Origin: Paenibacillus ihumii
Lineage (GTDB): Bacteria > Bacillota > Bacilli > Paenibacillales > Paenibacillaceae
Direction: 5' to 3'
NCBI RefSeq assembly: GCF_001403875.1
Contig: NZ_LN884297.1
Location: forward strand, 372,001 to 436,000
Length of the DNA stretch: 64,000 bases
The notes under the pieces were generated by a model. The model did not search any database, was not told the origin of the DNA, and worked only from the letters and a program-made list of their open reading frames with translations. The translations under genes were made by a program, and so were the position numbers. Position 1 is the stretch's first letter. Each line of letters starts with the position of its first letter. Positions 46,251-55,826 of this stretch are shown in pieces.

Positions 46251-47582
46251 CTATCCTATAATCATTTTCCCTTCGGGATGGCGGTATAACTCTTTACCTT
46301 TTTTCGGTCCAAGCGCAAAGGCCAGCGTCAAGGGTCCGAGCCGTCCGGTAAACATCATGAAGCATAATATAACTTTGCCGATATCGGTCAAATCCATCGT
46401 CAGCCCCATCGATAAGCCCACCGTGGCAAAGGCGGACGTCGTCTCGAACAATATGCTCAGGAAGCTGGCATCCTCGGTCGTTGAGAGCACCATCGCTACC
46501 GCAATTACAAGGAATAGGGCAAGCATCGTAATCGTCACCGCTTTGAATATCCGCTCCTGGGCCAAGCGGTATCGAAACATGACCAGATCATTGCGGCCGC
46601 GGATCATGGAAATGACCGCCCCGACCAGAATCGTGAACGTCGTCGTCTTGATCCCCCCGCCCGTCGAGCCCGGAGACGCGCCAATGAACATAAGGATGAT
46701 AATAAAGAATTGCGAAGCCTGGCGAAGCGCGCCGATATCCACTGAATTTGCCCCTGCGGTTCTTGACGTCACCGATTGAAAGAACGAGCTCCATATTTTC
46801 CCGCCCCAATCCAGCGAGCCCATCGTCTTCACATTCGTAAATTCAAATATAAAAATAACTGCAGCTCCAATAATAATGAGGGAGCCCGTCATGGACAGCA
46901 CCACCTTGGAATGAAGCGACAGCTTGCGGCTGCGGCGGAAATCCACAAGCTCGGACAGAACGATAAAGCCCAGCCCTCCAGATACAATCAGAAAGATCGA
47001 TACGAAGTTAACGAGCGGATCATTCACGTATCCTGTCAGACTGCGAAACTCGCCGAATAAATCAAAGCCCGCGTTATTGAACAGGGAGATGGCATGAAAA
47101 ATTCCATAATAAGCCGCTCGTCCAAGCGGCATGTCAAACGCCCAGCGCAGCGTAAACAACACGGCAGCGGCAGCCTCAATGATCATGGAGTACATGAACA
47201 CCTTGCGGATGAGGCGCACGATGCCTTCCATCGTGTTTTGATTCATCGCCTCCTGCAGCAGAAGACGGTCGCGAAGCGAAATCCGCCGTTTCAACACTAG
47301 CGAGAAAAGGGTTGCCATCGTCATGAAGCCAAGGCCCCCGATCTGAATGAGCGTCATGATCACGATTTGGCCGAACACCGTAAAGTGAGTCCCGGTATCG
47401 CGAACGACGAGCCCTGTCACACAGGTGGCAGAGGTCGCCGTAAACAGCGCATCTATTAAAGGAAGAGGCTCCCCGCTTACATTGGCGAGCGGCGTCATGA
47501 GCAGCAGCATTCCGGCCAGTATGATGGCCGCAAAACCAAGCACCAATATTTGCGGGGGAGATAATTTAAGCCATTTGGACAT
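46251..47582 (-). CDS. ktrB: Potassium transporter KtrB (TrkH family)
   Basis: 443 residues from ATG at 47582 (GAGG eight bases upstream). About ten membrane helices with four selectivity loops (DALFTATSATCVTGL, AISLFNNAGFDLFG, SFFQSVTSRTAGANSVD and LFETTSAFATVGLSMGLT). Carries K+ with Na+ under KtrA control. Preceded by a c-di-AMP riboswitch. Confidence 0.95.
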   Translation of the reverse strand: MSKWLKLSPPQILVLGFAAIILAGMLLLMTPLANVSGEPLPLIDALFTATSATCVTGLVVRDTGTHFTVFGQIVIMTLIQIGGLGFMTMATLFSLVLKRRISLRDRLLLQEAMNQNTMEGIVRLIRKVFMYSMIIEAAAAVLFTLRWAFDMPLGRAAYYGIFHAISLFNNAGFDLFGEFRSLTGYVNDPLVNFVSIFLIVSGGLGFIVLSELVDFRRSRKLSLHSKVVLSMTGSLIIIGAAVIFIFEFTNVKTMGSLDWGGKIWSSFFQSVTSRTAGANSVDIGALRQASQFFIIILMFIGASPGSTGGGIKTTTFTILVGAVISMIRGRNDLVMFRYRLAQERIFKAVTITMLALFLVIAVAMVLSTTEDASFLSILFETTSAFATVGLSMGLTMDLTDIGKVILCFMMFTGRLGPLTLAFALGPKKGKELYRHPEGKMIIG

Positions 47583-47654
47583 CCTGTTCACCTCGTCTTC
47601 CTTTTCAGCATACCCACAACGTATTTATCCCATTAGGACGGCTCCTTTGGCAAA

Positions 47655-47830
47655 AGAAAAAAGCACTGGAAATCCAGAGCCTTTCGGATATGGTTCCTCT
47701 GCAATACGCCTACGAGGTTAGCTGACGGGTTCGGGCTGCACAGTCACCCTATTCGTCCTGCGGCGGACGCTCCGTCCGGCAGACTTGGAAATTCACCCCT
47801 AAAAATTGGTTCCCCCGTTTTCCTGTGGAA
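47655..47830 (-). promoter_or_regulatory. ydaO-type c-di-AMP riboswitch in the ktrB leader
   Basis: The minus strand has the ydaO conserved blocks in order: ACGGGGGAACCAA (near 47815-47803), AGGGGTGAATT (47800-47790), AGGGTGACTGTGCAGCCCGA (47749-47730) and CCGTCAGCTAACCTCGTAGG (47727-47708). A hairpin GCTCTGGATTTCCAGTGC (47680-47663) with a T-rich tail follows. Known ydaO elements switch off K+ importers when c-di-AMP is high. Aptamer edges are approximate. From 47835 to 48124 I see only AT-rich DNA. Confidence 0.88.
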
Positions 47831-48124
47831 ATTCGGCAAATATTATTTTCATCTCTTTCATTTCATTTTCATCTCATCTCTATGAATTGGATTATAAGCT
47901 TAATTCACGCTCACCACAAAGCGTAATTTGCGCGAAATACGATGAAAATCACCTTTGCTGCCCGAAACGCTGCCCGTCAGCCTTCATTCTCTGAGCCATG
48001 CTGTATTTTTACGGTATTATTGCGCCTTTTCAGCCCCGAGTTCCTGGGCATTCTGGCGATGGCTTATGGATTTATGGTATCTTTACATTGATATCCATTT
48101 ACATTACTGCAAAGGGGTTTTGGA

Positions 48125-49852
48125 ATGTTATCTGTCTTTTCGTCCACAGGACGAATGCCGAAGCAGCGCACCGTCTATCTGATGGCTGCTGCAGGTTTGC
48201 TTGTCTTTCTGATCCTTCAGGTGATTCTGCCATTGGCCGCGCCGGAATCATTAGTGCAGCTTAAAAAGACGATCACGAAGCAGGAGGCAGCGGAAATAGC
48301 TGCTGAATTTGCCGGCTCCACGCTGGGGCTCCCGGTGCCGCCGGACGATGCCCTGGTTACCTATGATACGCGGTCGGATATATACGGTTATTTATCCCGG
48401 GAAAAACTGATGAACACATACATGAAAGACTACGATGAACAGTTCCCGTTAGAGTTTTTTCGCGTACGGTTCGAGCGGCCGGATGACGTGCTTAGCGCCC
48501 TGACCATAGACGTTAACATGTACGGAGGCAGAGTTGCCGGATTTGAGCGTATTGTCACCTATAGCAATGCCACCAAAGAGCTGCTCCTTGAGCAGAGTAT
48601 ACAGAGCGGCAGAGAATTGCAATGGTTGGAGAGCAGACTGACGTCCGCAGAAAAGGAAGGCTTGGCAGAGCCCTACCTGGCAGCCTTTGGCTTTGACCCC
48701 GCCAAGCTGACGGTCAAGAATGCTCCGAAGGAGGCCGGACTGGTCTACGAGGTATCCGGCTATGAAGCCGGCGAGTCCCGCGGCCAGATCGAATTCCATT
48801 TTGAAGACGATGCTGTTTCCTCCATGCAAGCTTATTTCGCTCCCCCGGCAGCTCATAAGGAATATGTCAAAGGGCAGCAGACACTGGCCAATTGGTTCAC
48901 CTGGGCCGGCTATGCCCTGTTCTCCTTCGTGCTCGGCATATTAGCAATCATTTACAGCGCAAGGACGCGTCCGTACTCTTCCTTCCTGCGCGGTCTGGTT
49001 CTGTCCTCCGTCTATTTTGTATTCTCGTTGGCCGGGGCCATTAATATGCTTCCCATGCTGAAGAAGGATGGAATGGGAGACGGTATCCTGATCGCCGGCT
49101 ACATTGTACAGGGCATAGTTACATTAATTATCTCGGCCTCCATCTACTTCTCCCTGGTGGGGGGAGACGGACTATGGCGGCAGCAGGGACGGAATCTTTG
49201 GAGCCGGGCCAAAGAGCCGGGATACGGCCGGCATGTGATGCTCTCGATGAAAAACGGCTATCTCTGGGCCCTTATCCTGCTTGGCGCGCAAGCGATTATT
49301 TTCTTTATCCTAGAGCGTTCGATCGGCACCTGGTCAACGACCGATGCTTCGCAATCAGCGTACAACATGCTCTATCCTGTTCTGTTTCCCCTGCTTGCCT
49401 GGGTGGCGGGAATCGGTGAGGAGGCAGTCTACCGGTTGTTCGGCATCCCGATGCTGAAGAAAATATTCCGCAGCACGTTCGTAGCCAGCTTGCTATCGTC
49501 GCTCATCTGGGCGCTCGGACATTCCTTGTATCCGATTTATCCGGTCTACTCCCGGCCGATCGAGCTGACGATCATCGGGTTGCTGTTCAGCTTCGTCTTC
49601 CTGCGCTACGGCTACATTACCGCCATGTTCACGCATGTCGTCTTCAACAGCATCCTGATGTCATTCAGCCTCATGCTAATGGGCGGAACGCTGAACTTGG
49701 CCGCTGGCGTACTGTATATCGCACTGCCGGCTATCGTGGCGTATGTCATCTATTTATTCAACCCGCCGGGCCGGTCGGGAAGCGCTCCGCCGGTACAATA
49801 CAAAAAAGAGGAGCCGCCATTTACGACTCCTCGTCCCGAAGGGCATTTATAA
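48125..49852 (+). CDS. CPBP-family intramembrane metalloprotease
   Basis: 575 residues. One N-terminal membrane helix, an extracellular region of about 220 residues (YPEB-like repeats: [16 protein letters not shown]), then about eight helices. The CPBP motifs are [11 protein letters not shown] (catalytic Glu pair, about 440), HSLYPIYPV (about 470) and HVVFNSIL (about 510). Substrate unknown. AAAGGGG precedes the ATG. The end overlaps uvrC by 32 bases on the opposite strand. Confidence 0.82.
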   Translation: MLSVFSSTGRMPKQRTVYLMAAAGLLVFLILQVILPLAAPESLVQLKKTITKQEAAEIAAEFAGSTLGLPVPPDDALVTYDTRSDIYGYLSREKLMNTYMKDYDEQFPLEFFRVRFERPDDVLSALTIDVNMYGGRVAGFERIVTYSNATKELLLEQSIQSGRELQWLESRLTSAEKEGLAEPYLAAFGFDPAKLTVKNAPKEAGLVYEVSGYEAGESRGQIEFHFEDDAVSSMQAYFAPPAAHKEYVKGQQTLANWFTWAGYALFSFVLGILAIIYSARTRPYSSFLRGLVLSSVYFVFSLAGAINMLPMLKKDGMGDGILIAGYIVQGIVTLIISASIYFSLVGGDGLWRQQGRNLWSRAKEPGYGRHVMLSMKNGYLWALILLGAQAIIFFILERSIGTWSTTDASQSAYNMLYPVLFPLLAWVAGIGEEAVYRLFGIPMLKKIFRSTFVASLLSSLIWALGHSLYPIYPVYSRPIELTIIGLLFSFVFLRYGYITAMFTHVVFNSILMSFSLMLMGGTLNLAAGVLYIALPAIVAYVIYLFNPPGRSGSAPPVQYKKEEPPFTTPRPEGHL

Positions 49853-51740
49853 TTTGATTGGCGAGCTTATCGCCGATCGACAGAGGCCGAAAGTCTTCGA
49901 CGGAGGCCTCTTTTATTTTTTTGAGCGAGCCGAAATGCTTCAGCAGCAGCTTGCGCCGCTTCTCTCCAATGCCTGGAATCGCATCAAGGCGCGACGCTAC
50001 CATAGACTTGGCCCGCTGCTCGCGGTGGAAGGTGATCGCGAAGCGGTGCACCTCCTCCTGGATCCGCTGCAGGAGATAGAACTCCTGGCTGTCGCGCGGC
50101 AGATGCACGGGCTCGGGCGGATCGCCCACCATAAGCTGGGCCGTCTTATGCTTGTCGTCCTTCACGAGCCCGCACACCGGAATGAACAAGCCCAGCTCGT
50201 TCTCCAGCACGTCGATAGCGGCCGATATTTGGCCCTTCCCGCCATCTACGACGATCAAATCCGGCTGCGGCAAGTTTTCCTTGAGCACCCGTTCATATCT
50301 GCGGCGAATTACTTCCCGCATCGTCTCATAATCATCCGGGCCTTCCACGGTCCGGATTTTATATTTCCGGTACTCTTTCTTCGCCGGCTTGCCATCGATG
50401 AACACGACCATCGCGGATACCGGGTTCGTCCCCTGAATGTTGGAGTTGTCGAACGCCTCGATCCGCGCGAGCGATTCTACTCCAATCGCCGCGCCCAGGT
50501 TCGCCGCTGCCCTCGAGGTGCGCTCTTCATCCCGTTCGATGAGCCGGAACTTCTCCTCCAGGGACACACGGGCATTCTCCTCGGCCATACCGATCATCTG
50601 CCGCTTCAGCCCGCGCTGCGGCACATGGGTCTTGACGCCGAGCCACTGCTGAAGCTCGGCCGCCCCGCTGATCGCATCTGCGGTGTGCGCGGCTTCAGCG
50701 GCTTCCTTGGAGTCGGCCTCCGAACCGCCCGCTTCCGCTTCCTGGCCAGCGGGCTCCGCCGGCAGCAGGATTTCCTGGGGCAGGGCTGGATTATCGCTGT
50801 AGTACTGCGTCACGTACGACAGGAAATCCTGATAAGCATCGCCATAGAACGGAAACACGGAGGCATGCCTTTCGATCATTTTCCCCTGGCGCATATACAG
50901 GATCTGTACGCACATCCAGCCCTTATCGACCGCATAGCCGAACACGTCGCGGTCCTTGGCGTCGGCCATCGTGATCTTCTGCTTCTCCATAAGCGCGTCG
51001 ATGCTCATGATCTGATCGCGCAGCTCCTTGGCCCGTTCAAAATACAGCTCCTCGGCCGCCTCCTGCATTTTCCGCTGGAGCTCCTTCTTGATCTCTTCAT
51101 GCCCGCCGCTCAGGAAGGATTGGATCTCCTGCGTAATTTCATCGTATTTCTCCTGAGGCACCTCCTGGACGCATGGCGCCATGCATTGGCCGATGTGGTA
51201 ATACAGACAGACCTCTTTAGGCATGACATTGCATTTGCGCAGCGGGTACATGCGGTCGAGCAGCTTCTTGGTTTGCTGGGCCGCGTAACCGTTCGGGTAG
51301 GGTCCGAAATACTTCGCTTTATCCTTCAGCACCCGCCGGGTTACCTCCAGTCTTGGATGAGGCTCGTTCGTGATCTTCAAATAAGGGAACGTCTTATCAT
51401 CCTTAAGCAGGACATTGTAACGCGGGTGGTGTTTTTTGATTAAATTGCACTCTAGAATGAGCGCCTCCATGTTGCTCGCGGTCACGATATATTCAAAATC
51501 GCGGATTTCCGAGACAAGGCGCTGGGTTTTGCCGTCATGGCTGCCCGTAAAATAGGAACGTACTCGGTTCTTCAGCACCTTGGCCTTCCCGACGTAAATA
51601 ATCGTTCCTTCTTTATTCTTCATCAAATAACAGCCTGGCAAATCCGGCAGGAGCGCCAGCTTGTGGCGGATATTCTCCAGCGCCTTCTCTTTCTCCTGCT
51701 CCTGCTTCTGCAGCCCCTGAACTGATTCATCCATACCCAT
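49821..51740 (-). CDS. uvrC: Excinuclease ABC subunit C
   Basis: 639 residues. GIY-YIG nuclease domain at the start ([20 protein letters not shown], then RVRSYFTG), UVR domain ([20 protein letters not shown], about 210-245), RNase H-like UvrC core ([32 protein letters not shown]) and C-terminal HhH ([20 protein letters not shown]). Cuts on both sides of lesions with UvrAB. There is an insertion rich in A, G and E before the core (about 325-360). Confidence 0.97.
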   Translation of the reverse strand: MGMDESVQGLQKQEQEKEKALENIRHKLALLPDLPGCYLMKNKEGTIIYVGKAKVLKNRVRSYFTGSHDGKTQRLVSEIRDFEYIVTASNMEALILECNLIKKHHPRYNVLLKDDKTFPYLKITNEPHPRLEVTRRVLKDKAKYFGPYPNGYAAQQTKKLLDRMYPLRKCNVMPKEVCLYYHIGQCMAPCVQEVPQEKYDEITQEIQSFLSGGHEEIKKELQRKMQEAAEELYFERAKELRDQIMSIDALMEKQKITMADAKDRDVFGYAVDKGWMCVQILYMRQGKMIERHASVFPFYGDAYQDFLSYVTQYYSDNPALPQEILLPAEPAGQEAEAGGSEADSKEAAEAAHTADAISGAAELQQWLGVKTHVPQRGLKRQMIGMAEENARVSLEEKFRLIERDEERTSRAAANLGAAIGVESLARIEAFDNSNIQGTNPVSAMVVFIDGKPAKKEYRKYKIRTVEGPDDYETMREVIRRRYERVLKENLPQPDLIVVDGGKGQISAAIDVLENELGLFIPVCGLVKDDKHKTAQLMVGDPPEPVHLPRDSQEFYLLQRIQEEVHRFAITFHREQRAKSMVASRLDAIPGIGEKRRKLLLKHFGSLKKIKEASVEDFRPLSIGDKLANQIINALRDEES

Positions 51741-51784
51741 GCTCCCCCCTCTCCTTATGATACTACACAGGGTATGACATAGAA

Positions 51785-51811
51785 AACGCCCCCGGAGATT
51801 CCGGAGGCGTT
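51785..51811 (-). terminator. Terminator after trxA
   Basis: AACGCC-CCGGA pairs with TCCGG-GGCGTT around GAT; minus-strand T-run follows. Confidence 0.75.
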
Positions 51812-51838
51812 ACAAAGCGCTAATCCTTGCACTGCAGC

Positions 51839-52156
51839 TTACTGGTGCTTGGCGATGAGGCTCTTCAAAGCATCTTTCGAGTTCAAGCCGACCACTTTAT
51901 CGACCGGTTGGCCGTCTTTGAAGAGAATAAGCGTCGGAATGCTCATTACGCCAAAGCGGGAAGCCGATTCTGGGTTATCGTCAACATTGACTTTAGCGAT
52001 CTTGACGGAATCGCCTACTTCCGTTGCCAGTTCATCCAGAATTGGGGCGATCATTTTGCAAGGGCCGCACCAAGGAGCCCAGAAATCAACCAGGACAGTT
52101 CCCGTGCTTTCCACTTCACTATTGAAAGTTTGATCGGATACGTTAACGATTGCCAT
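51839..52156 (-). CDS. trxA: Thioredoxin
   Basis: 105 residues from ATG at 52156 with GGAGGAG upstream. Active site W-C-G-P-C with C30 and C33, cis-Pro in SIPTLILFKDG. Normal size. Lone gene between uvrC and the small membrane protein; own terminator. Confidence 0.97.
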   Translation of the reverse strand: MAIVNVSDQTFNSEVESTGTVLVDFWAPWCGPCKMIAPILDELATEVGDSVKIAKVNVDDNPESASRFGVMSIPTLILFKDGQPVDKVVGLNSKDALKSLIAKHQ

Positions 52157-52415
52157 ATAAATCTCCTCCTTCATGTTAAGGGCACGCAGATAACATGTTA
52201 ATTGCACATGATTTGTGTCATACTTATGAATAAAGCCGCTAAAAAATTAGCGTCATTCAAAGTATACCACAAATATATAGCAAATGAAAAATCGTACTTC
52301 CGGCTTGTTCTTTACAAACTGTTGAACGTTTGGTTATACTAATAATAACCCAAAATCGTTTTGTCTATGACGTATTTCATTGATAAATATTAATTCTCGA
52401 GGAGGACCCATCGCC

Positions 52416-52571
52416 ATGGACGCAAATACGCATGTAAATGACCCGCGGGAGCATATCAACGAAGAACCGCGCAACGACTTGTTTGACCTGATGAACGGCT
52501 TTTTTGGCATGCTGACGGTCATGATCGTCATTTTCTTCGGTATGGTCATTTTCAAATTTCTAGCCAGCTAA
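52416..52571 (+). CDS. Small single-helix membrane protein
   Basis: 51 residues. Acidic-polar N-terminus (MDANTHVNDPREHINEEPRN) then one membrane helix (LTVMIVIFFGMVIFKFLA). GGAGGA lies 10 bases before the ATG. It is flanked by a strong terminator. Family unknown to me; could be a small sporulation or envelope protein. Confidence 0.65.
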   Translation: MDANTHVNDPREHINEEPRNDLFDLMNGFFGMLTVMIVIFFGMVIFKFLAS

Positions 52572-52647
52572 TTGTAGGTTGTTCCAACCATCAATCGGCA
52601 TGGGTATCCTGGCACGCTTATACATAAGGAACCCTTCGCAAATCCAT

Positions 52648-52691
52648 AAAAATAGCAGGCCAAGCTTCTCCAGCTCTGGCCTGCTATTTTT
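52648..52691. terminator. Bidirectional terminator between small gene and dnaI
   Basis: AATAGCAGGCCA pairs with TGGCCTGCTATT, with A-run and T-run on either side, so it works for both strands. Confidence 0.85.
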
Positions 52692-52717
52692 ATTGGCGCA
52701 GGACGCGCGGGATAGCT

Positions 52718-53671
52718 TTAATTCTGTCCCCGCTTATTCACGCCCCGCACCGGCACAACCTCCACAAATGGCGCGATCCGGTCCATCAGCCGCTGTCCTT
52801 TATGAATTTCTTCCCCATCCTTGCTCGTAAAGCTCAAATGCTTCTCGAGTCCGTTAAGCGAGTAGTTCGACGTATAGAAGGTCGGCTTGCGGTTCATCCG
52901 GTAGTTCAAGATCGAACCCATCACATGATCACGGACCCAAGGGTTCAAATTTTCCGCGCCGATGTCATCAAAGATCAGCAAGTCGGCCTGTTTCATGATT
53001 TCAATGGTTTCCTTCAGCTTCTGGCTGTCCTGGAACATCGATTTCAAATCCTCGACGAATTCAGGCATGTACACGATCACTCCAGAATAGCCCGCCTTGG
53101 CCAGCTCATGCAGCAGATAACACATCAAGAAGGTCTTGCCCGTCCCGAAATGCCCTTCCAAATACAGGCCGCGAGGCGGCAGGCCGCCAGCCTTCACCTC
53201 ATTGATGTATTGGAACACCCGGCTCACCGCCGGAGCCCGCTCCCGGTCCTTGCTCATAATCTCTACTTCGCTGTAGCCTTCCTCCAGCGCCCGTTCATCC
53301 ACGTAGAAGCTGTGGATCCGCTTCTTGATCGCGAGTTCCCGCTCCCGCTGGATCTGCAGATTGCAGGGGACTTGGCGGTCGTTAACCGTAGCCGTTCCGT
53401 TGACGGTCTCAACCGTCAGCTTCGTATAATGGCCGGGAAAATCATTCGGGCAGCGCTCAAGTCCCGGACAGCTGTCACAGTGACGCGAAGTCTGCACATA
53501 TTGATAGAGCTTGGCCATACTCAGCGTAAGCTGCTCATCCTTCAATTCAGGATAACTTGCCCTTAGCTCCAAAATCAGCGGATCGCTCATCAGCCTCGCC
53601 GTCAATTCCTCCGAGCGCCGGCGAAGTCCCGGACTCTTCATCTGCGTCAGCAGTTCCCCGAGTGATTCCAT
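52718..53671 (-). CDS. dnaI: Helicase loader DnaI
   Basis: 317 residues. N-terminal zinc site C65-x2-C68-x5-C74 and H81, then the AAA+ domain with Walker A G-H-F-G-T-G-K-T at 173-180 and Walker B LLIFDDIGAE. Loads the replicative helicase at the origin with DnaB. Follows dnaB by about 25 bases in the same operon. Confidence 0.95.
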   Translation of the reverse strand: MESLGELLTQMKSPGLRRRSEELTARLMSDPLILELRASYPELKDEQLTLSMAKLYQYVQTSRHCDSCPGLERCPNDFPGHYTKLTVETVNGTATVNDRQVPCNLQIQRERELAIKKRIHSFYVDERALEEGYSEVEIMSKDRERAPAVSRVFQYINEVKAGGLPPRGLYLEGHFGTGKTFLMCYLLHELAKAGYSGVIVYMPEFVEDLKSMFQDSQKLKETIEIMKQADLLIFDDIGAENLNPWVRDHVMGSILNYRMNRKPTFYTSNYSLNGLEKHLSFTSKDGEEIHKGQRLMDRIAPFVEVVPVRGVNKRGQN

Positions 53672-53695
53672 AGGCTAACATTCACCTTCCTAAAA

Positions 53696-55225
53696 TTACA
53701 TGCTTCCTTTATTTTTGCTGGCCTGCATTTGCTCGGCCATTTTGAGCAGCTCGGCAAATTCCTCTTCCGATACGGCGCCTTCGCTCGCCGAGCTCTGGAC
53801 GATCGGAATGTCCGGCTTGATTGCGCCTGGCCTGCCATAGGCCCGGCTTCTGCCTCCCGCTTGCTGGGATGCTCCCTGAGACTTGCCCTTGTCTTTCCGA
53901 ATCTTCGCCCGATTGCGAATATAGTGCACAGCCTTCTCGTAGGAATCGATCCGCTTAAGCAGCATGTTCGCAGCGATCGCGTCCACAAAATTGCGGTTGA
54001 TCCGCTGCTCTCCGCCCGAAGTAAGAAGCTCCATCAAATAATGGATCAGTACATTGATAACCTCGCCGGGGAGCTTGTAGTTCAAATCGATTTTCTCGAA
54101 GATATCCAATAAATTATCGGGCACCGAGCCCGGGAAAAACGTCTTGAGCAGCCGGGTATACGGTTCATTGCGCAGCATCATGTTGTATTGATGGATGTCG
54201 CATTTGCTGAGGAACTGGGGAGGAACTTCGACATAATACTCCATCTGCACGGCGACCTCCTCCGGCAGCCCTTCATCAGCACCCGGTTCCGGCGACCGCA
54301 GAGCTACAACCTTGGCGTAGGCGGCTTCCCTCTCTTCCTTGCGGCGCTTCCCCTGCCTGAAGTGGAGATTCGCTTTATGCTGCAGACTCTCCAGCAGCAG
54401 GCGGCCGTCCGTGCCGAAGACACCGTCCTCGTCCAGCAGCCGGCATAAATCCTGCACGCTAAGCTCATATTTGCGGGCTACATAATTGGCGATTCCCATC
54501 CCTTCGGGATCGAAGCGAAGCGCCTCTACATAGGAGCGATTCGCCGATTCGCGCGGAAAGCGAATAATGATATCGGCATAGTTGATCGCCTCTTCCTCTG
54601 TCCCCGGCAGATTGCCGGACTGCCTCCCTATGGAGGATTCGGCAATCGCCTGCTCCAGCTCGTAATCTATGGCATGGGTATTTAACTCGAATATATCGTA
54701 GAAAGGCACCGAAATATTCTCTTTATTATAGGTAAGTCCGCTCCACTCTGGCGGCTCCTCGCTGAATAAGCGCTCACGCAGGGCAAGAACGGCGAACTTG
54801 CCGATTTTATCGCGAAGCAGCAGGGTCAAATGCTGGGTCCGGAAAAAATCCGCTGGGGTAAGCGGCGCCTGCAGCTCATACTCGTAGATATAATCATCGC
54901 TATCCGGTATGTACAAACGGCTTGTCTGCAGAAGCCCGACGGCCTCCAGCCTCGATGCCTGCTCGATTAAATATTTGCGCCCCTTCTCGCTCGGCTCCAG
55001 GCCCAGCGTAAGGAACAGCTCCCGCTGCTGCTCGATCGGGGAATATCCGACCTGCTCCAAGCTGACCCGCTCGGCAAGCAGGCGGTAGAAGCCGATGGCG
55101 AACGCGCCGACCATCGGCTGATAAACCAGGCTTAGCATTCTGCCGTCGACAGCGCTGAGGCCGAAGTCGCGGTATACGCAGTAACGGTGGTTCTCGGTAA
55201 AGTGCAGCATATTGTTCATGCGCAT
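53696..55225 (-). CDS. dnaB: Replication initiation and membrane attachment protein DnaB
   Basis: 509 residues, slightly longer than B. subtilis DnaB. N-terminal DnaB/DnaD winged-helix region (VDGRMLSLVYQPMVGAFAIG) and C-terminal DnaB_2 domain (PLEVINVLIHY-like VINVLIHYLMELLTSGGEQR, about 400-440). It brings origin and DnaI to the membrane. Start at 55225 has GGAG about 11 bases upstream; the next ATG in frame is two codons on. Confidence 0.93.
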   Translation of the reverse strand: MRMNNMLHFTENHRYCVYRDFGLSAVDGRMLSLVYQPMVGAFAIGFYRLLAERVSLEQVGYSPIEQQRELFLTLGLEPSEKGRKYLIEQASRLEAVGLLQTSRLYIPDSDDYIYEYELQAPLTPADFFRTQHLTLLLRDKIGKFAVLALRERLFSEEPPEWSGLTYNKENISVPFYDIFELNTHAIDYELEQAIAESSIGRQSGNLPGTEEEAINYADIIIRFPRESANRSYVEALRFDPEGMGIANYVARKYELSVQDLCRLLDEDGVFGTDGRLLLESLQHKANLHFRQGKRRKEEREAAYAKVVALRSPEPGADEGLPEEVAVQMEYYVEVPPQFLSKCDIHQYNMMLRNEPYTRLLKTFFPGSVPDNLLDIFEKIDLNYKLPGEVINVLIHYLMELLTSGGEQRINRNFVDAIAANMLLKRIDSYEKAVHYIRNRAKIRKDKGKSQGASQQAGGRSRAYGRPGAIKPDIPIVQSSASEGAVSEEEFAELLKMAEQMQASKNKGSM

Positions 55226-55309
55226 AATTTCATCGCTCCTTCCAAGCTCACGTACGTGTAGACTTTCTCTATTCTATCACAAAAGCGATCTCCCTGAATC
55301 GGGGATACC

Positions 55310-55570
55310 CTACAAATTTCGCCGAAAAATATCATCTCTCAACGCGATAGGCAATGTTTCTTCCTCTTCTTCCTGAATGCTTCTGCTCGCGAATATTTTT
55401 GGACATGCAGCCTGTCCGGTCCCTGGCGCAGATCTCCCGCGCAAAAAGGAACGCACCTCCTCGATCGGGATGCCAGCCTCCTTGGCCATTGCGAGCAAAT
55501 GCATCCACTCCGCTTCATCAGAGCTGGCAGACCGCCGGCCTGCCATGGTCTGGATCGGCTTATTCATCAT
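55310..55570 (-). CDS. sinI: SinI-like antirepressor
   Basis: 86 residues. Residues about 16-45 are a SinI/SinR-tetramerisation helix (EWMHLLAMAKEAGIPIEEVR, then SFLRG), which in B. subtilis pulls SinR off DNA. The C-terminal half is longer than in SinI and acidic (EEEEET). GGAGGGG precedes two ATGs (55570/55567). It is divergent from the tapA-like gene, and the operator lies between. Confidence 0.82.
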   Translation of the reverse strand: MMNKPIQTMAGRRSASSDEAEWMHLLAMAKEAGIPIEEVRSFLRGRSAPGTGQAACPKIFASRSIQEEEEETLPIALRDDIFRRNL

Positions 55571-55612
55571 CGTCCCCTCCTAAAGAAAGATGTTACTTAT
55601 TCTCGGCAATGC

Positions 55613-55638
55613 CTATTGTTCTTTATAAAGAACAATAG
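55613..55638. promoter_or_regulatory. SinR operator palindrome
   Basis: A perfect 26-bp palindrome with GTTCTTT at 55618-55624 and AAAGAAC at 55627-55633, matching the known SinR box GTTCTYT. It lies 43 bases above the sinI start and 190 above the tapA-like start. Confidence 0.75.
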
Positions 55639-55769
55639 AGGGCAGTAAATTAATGGAATCCGCAGAACGATGAAGCAATTCATGCATTTCCACGTATAAA
55701 ATAGGCTTTTCGGCCGTTTGTCGCGCTTTCCATTCTAGCGTGAATCCCTTATATTTACATCACATTGTT

Positions 55770-55784
55770 GTTCTTAATAACGAA
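55770..55784. promoter_or_regulatory. Second SinR-like site near the tapA-like start
   Basis: GTTCTTA at 55770-55776 with a partial inverted GAAC at 55781-55784. Weaker match to the SinR box; position about 45 bases before the tapA-like start suits repression. Confidence 0.45.
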
Positions 55785-55826
55785 CGTTTTGATGCTAAAT
55801 GATTTTCCCGGAGAGGAGGGGACCCG

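Noticed and set aside
49743..51443. 566-residue plus-strand open frame
   Set aside because: It lies antisense to uvrC; its composition (R, H, L rich) is typical of a shadow frame and uvrC is certain.
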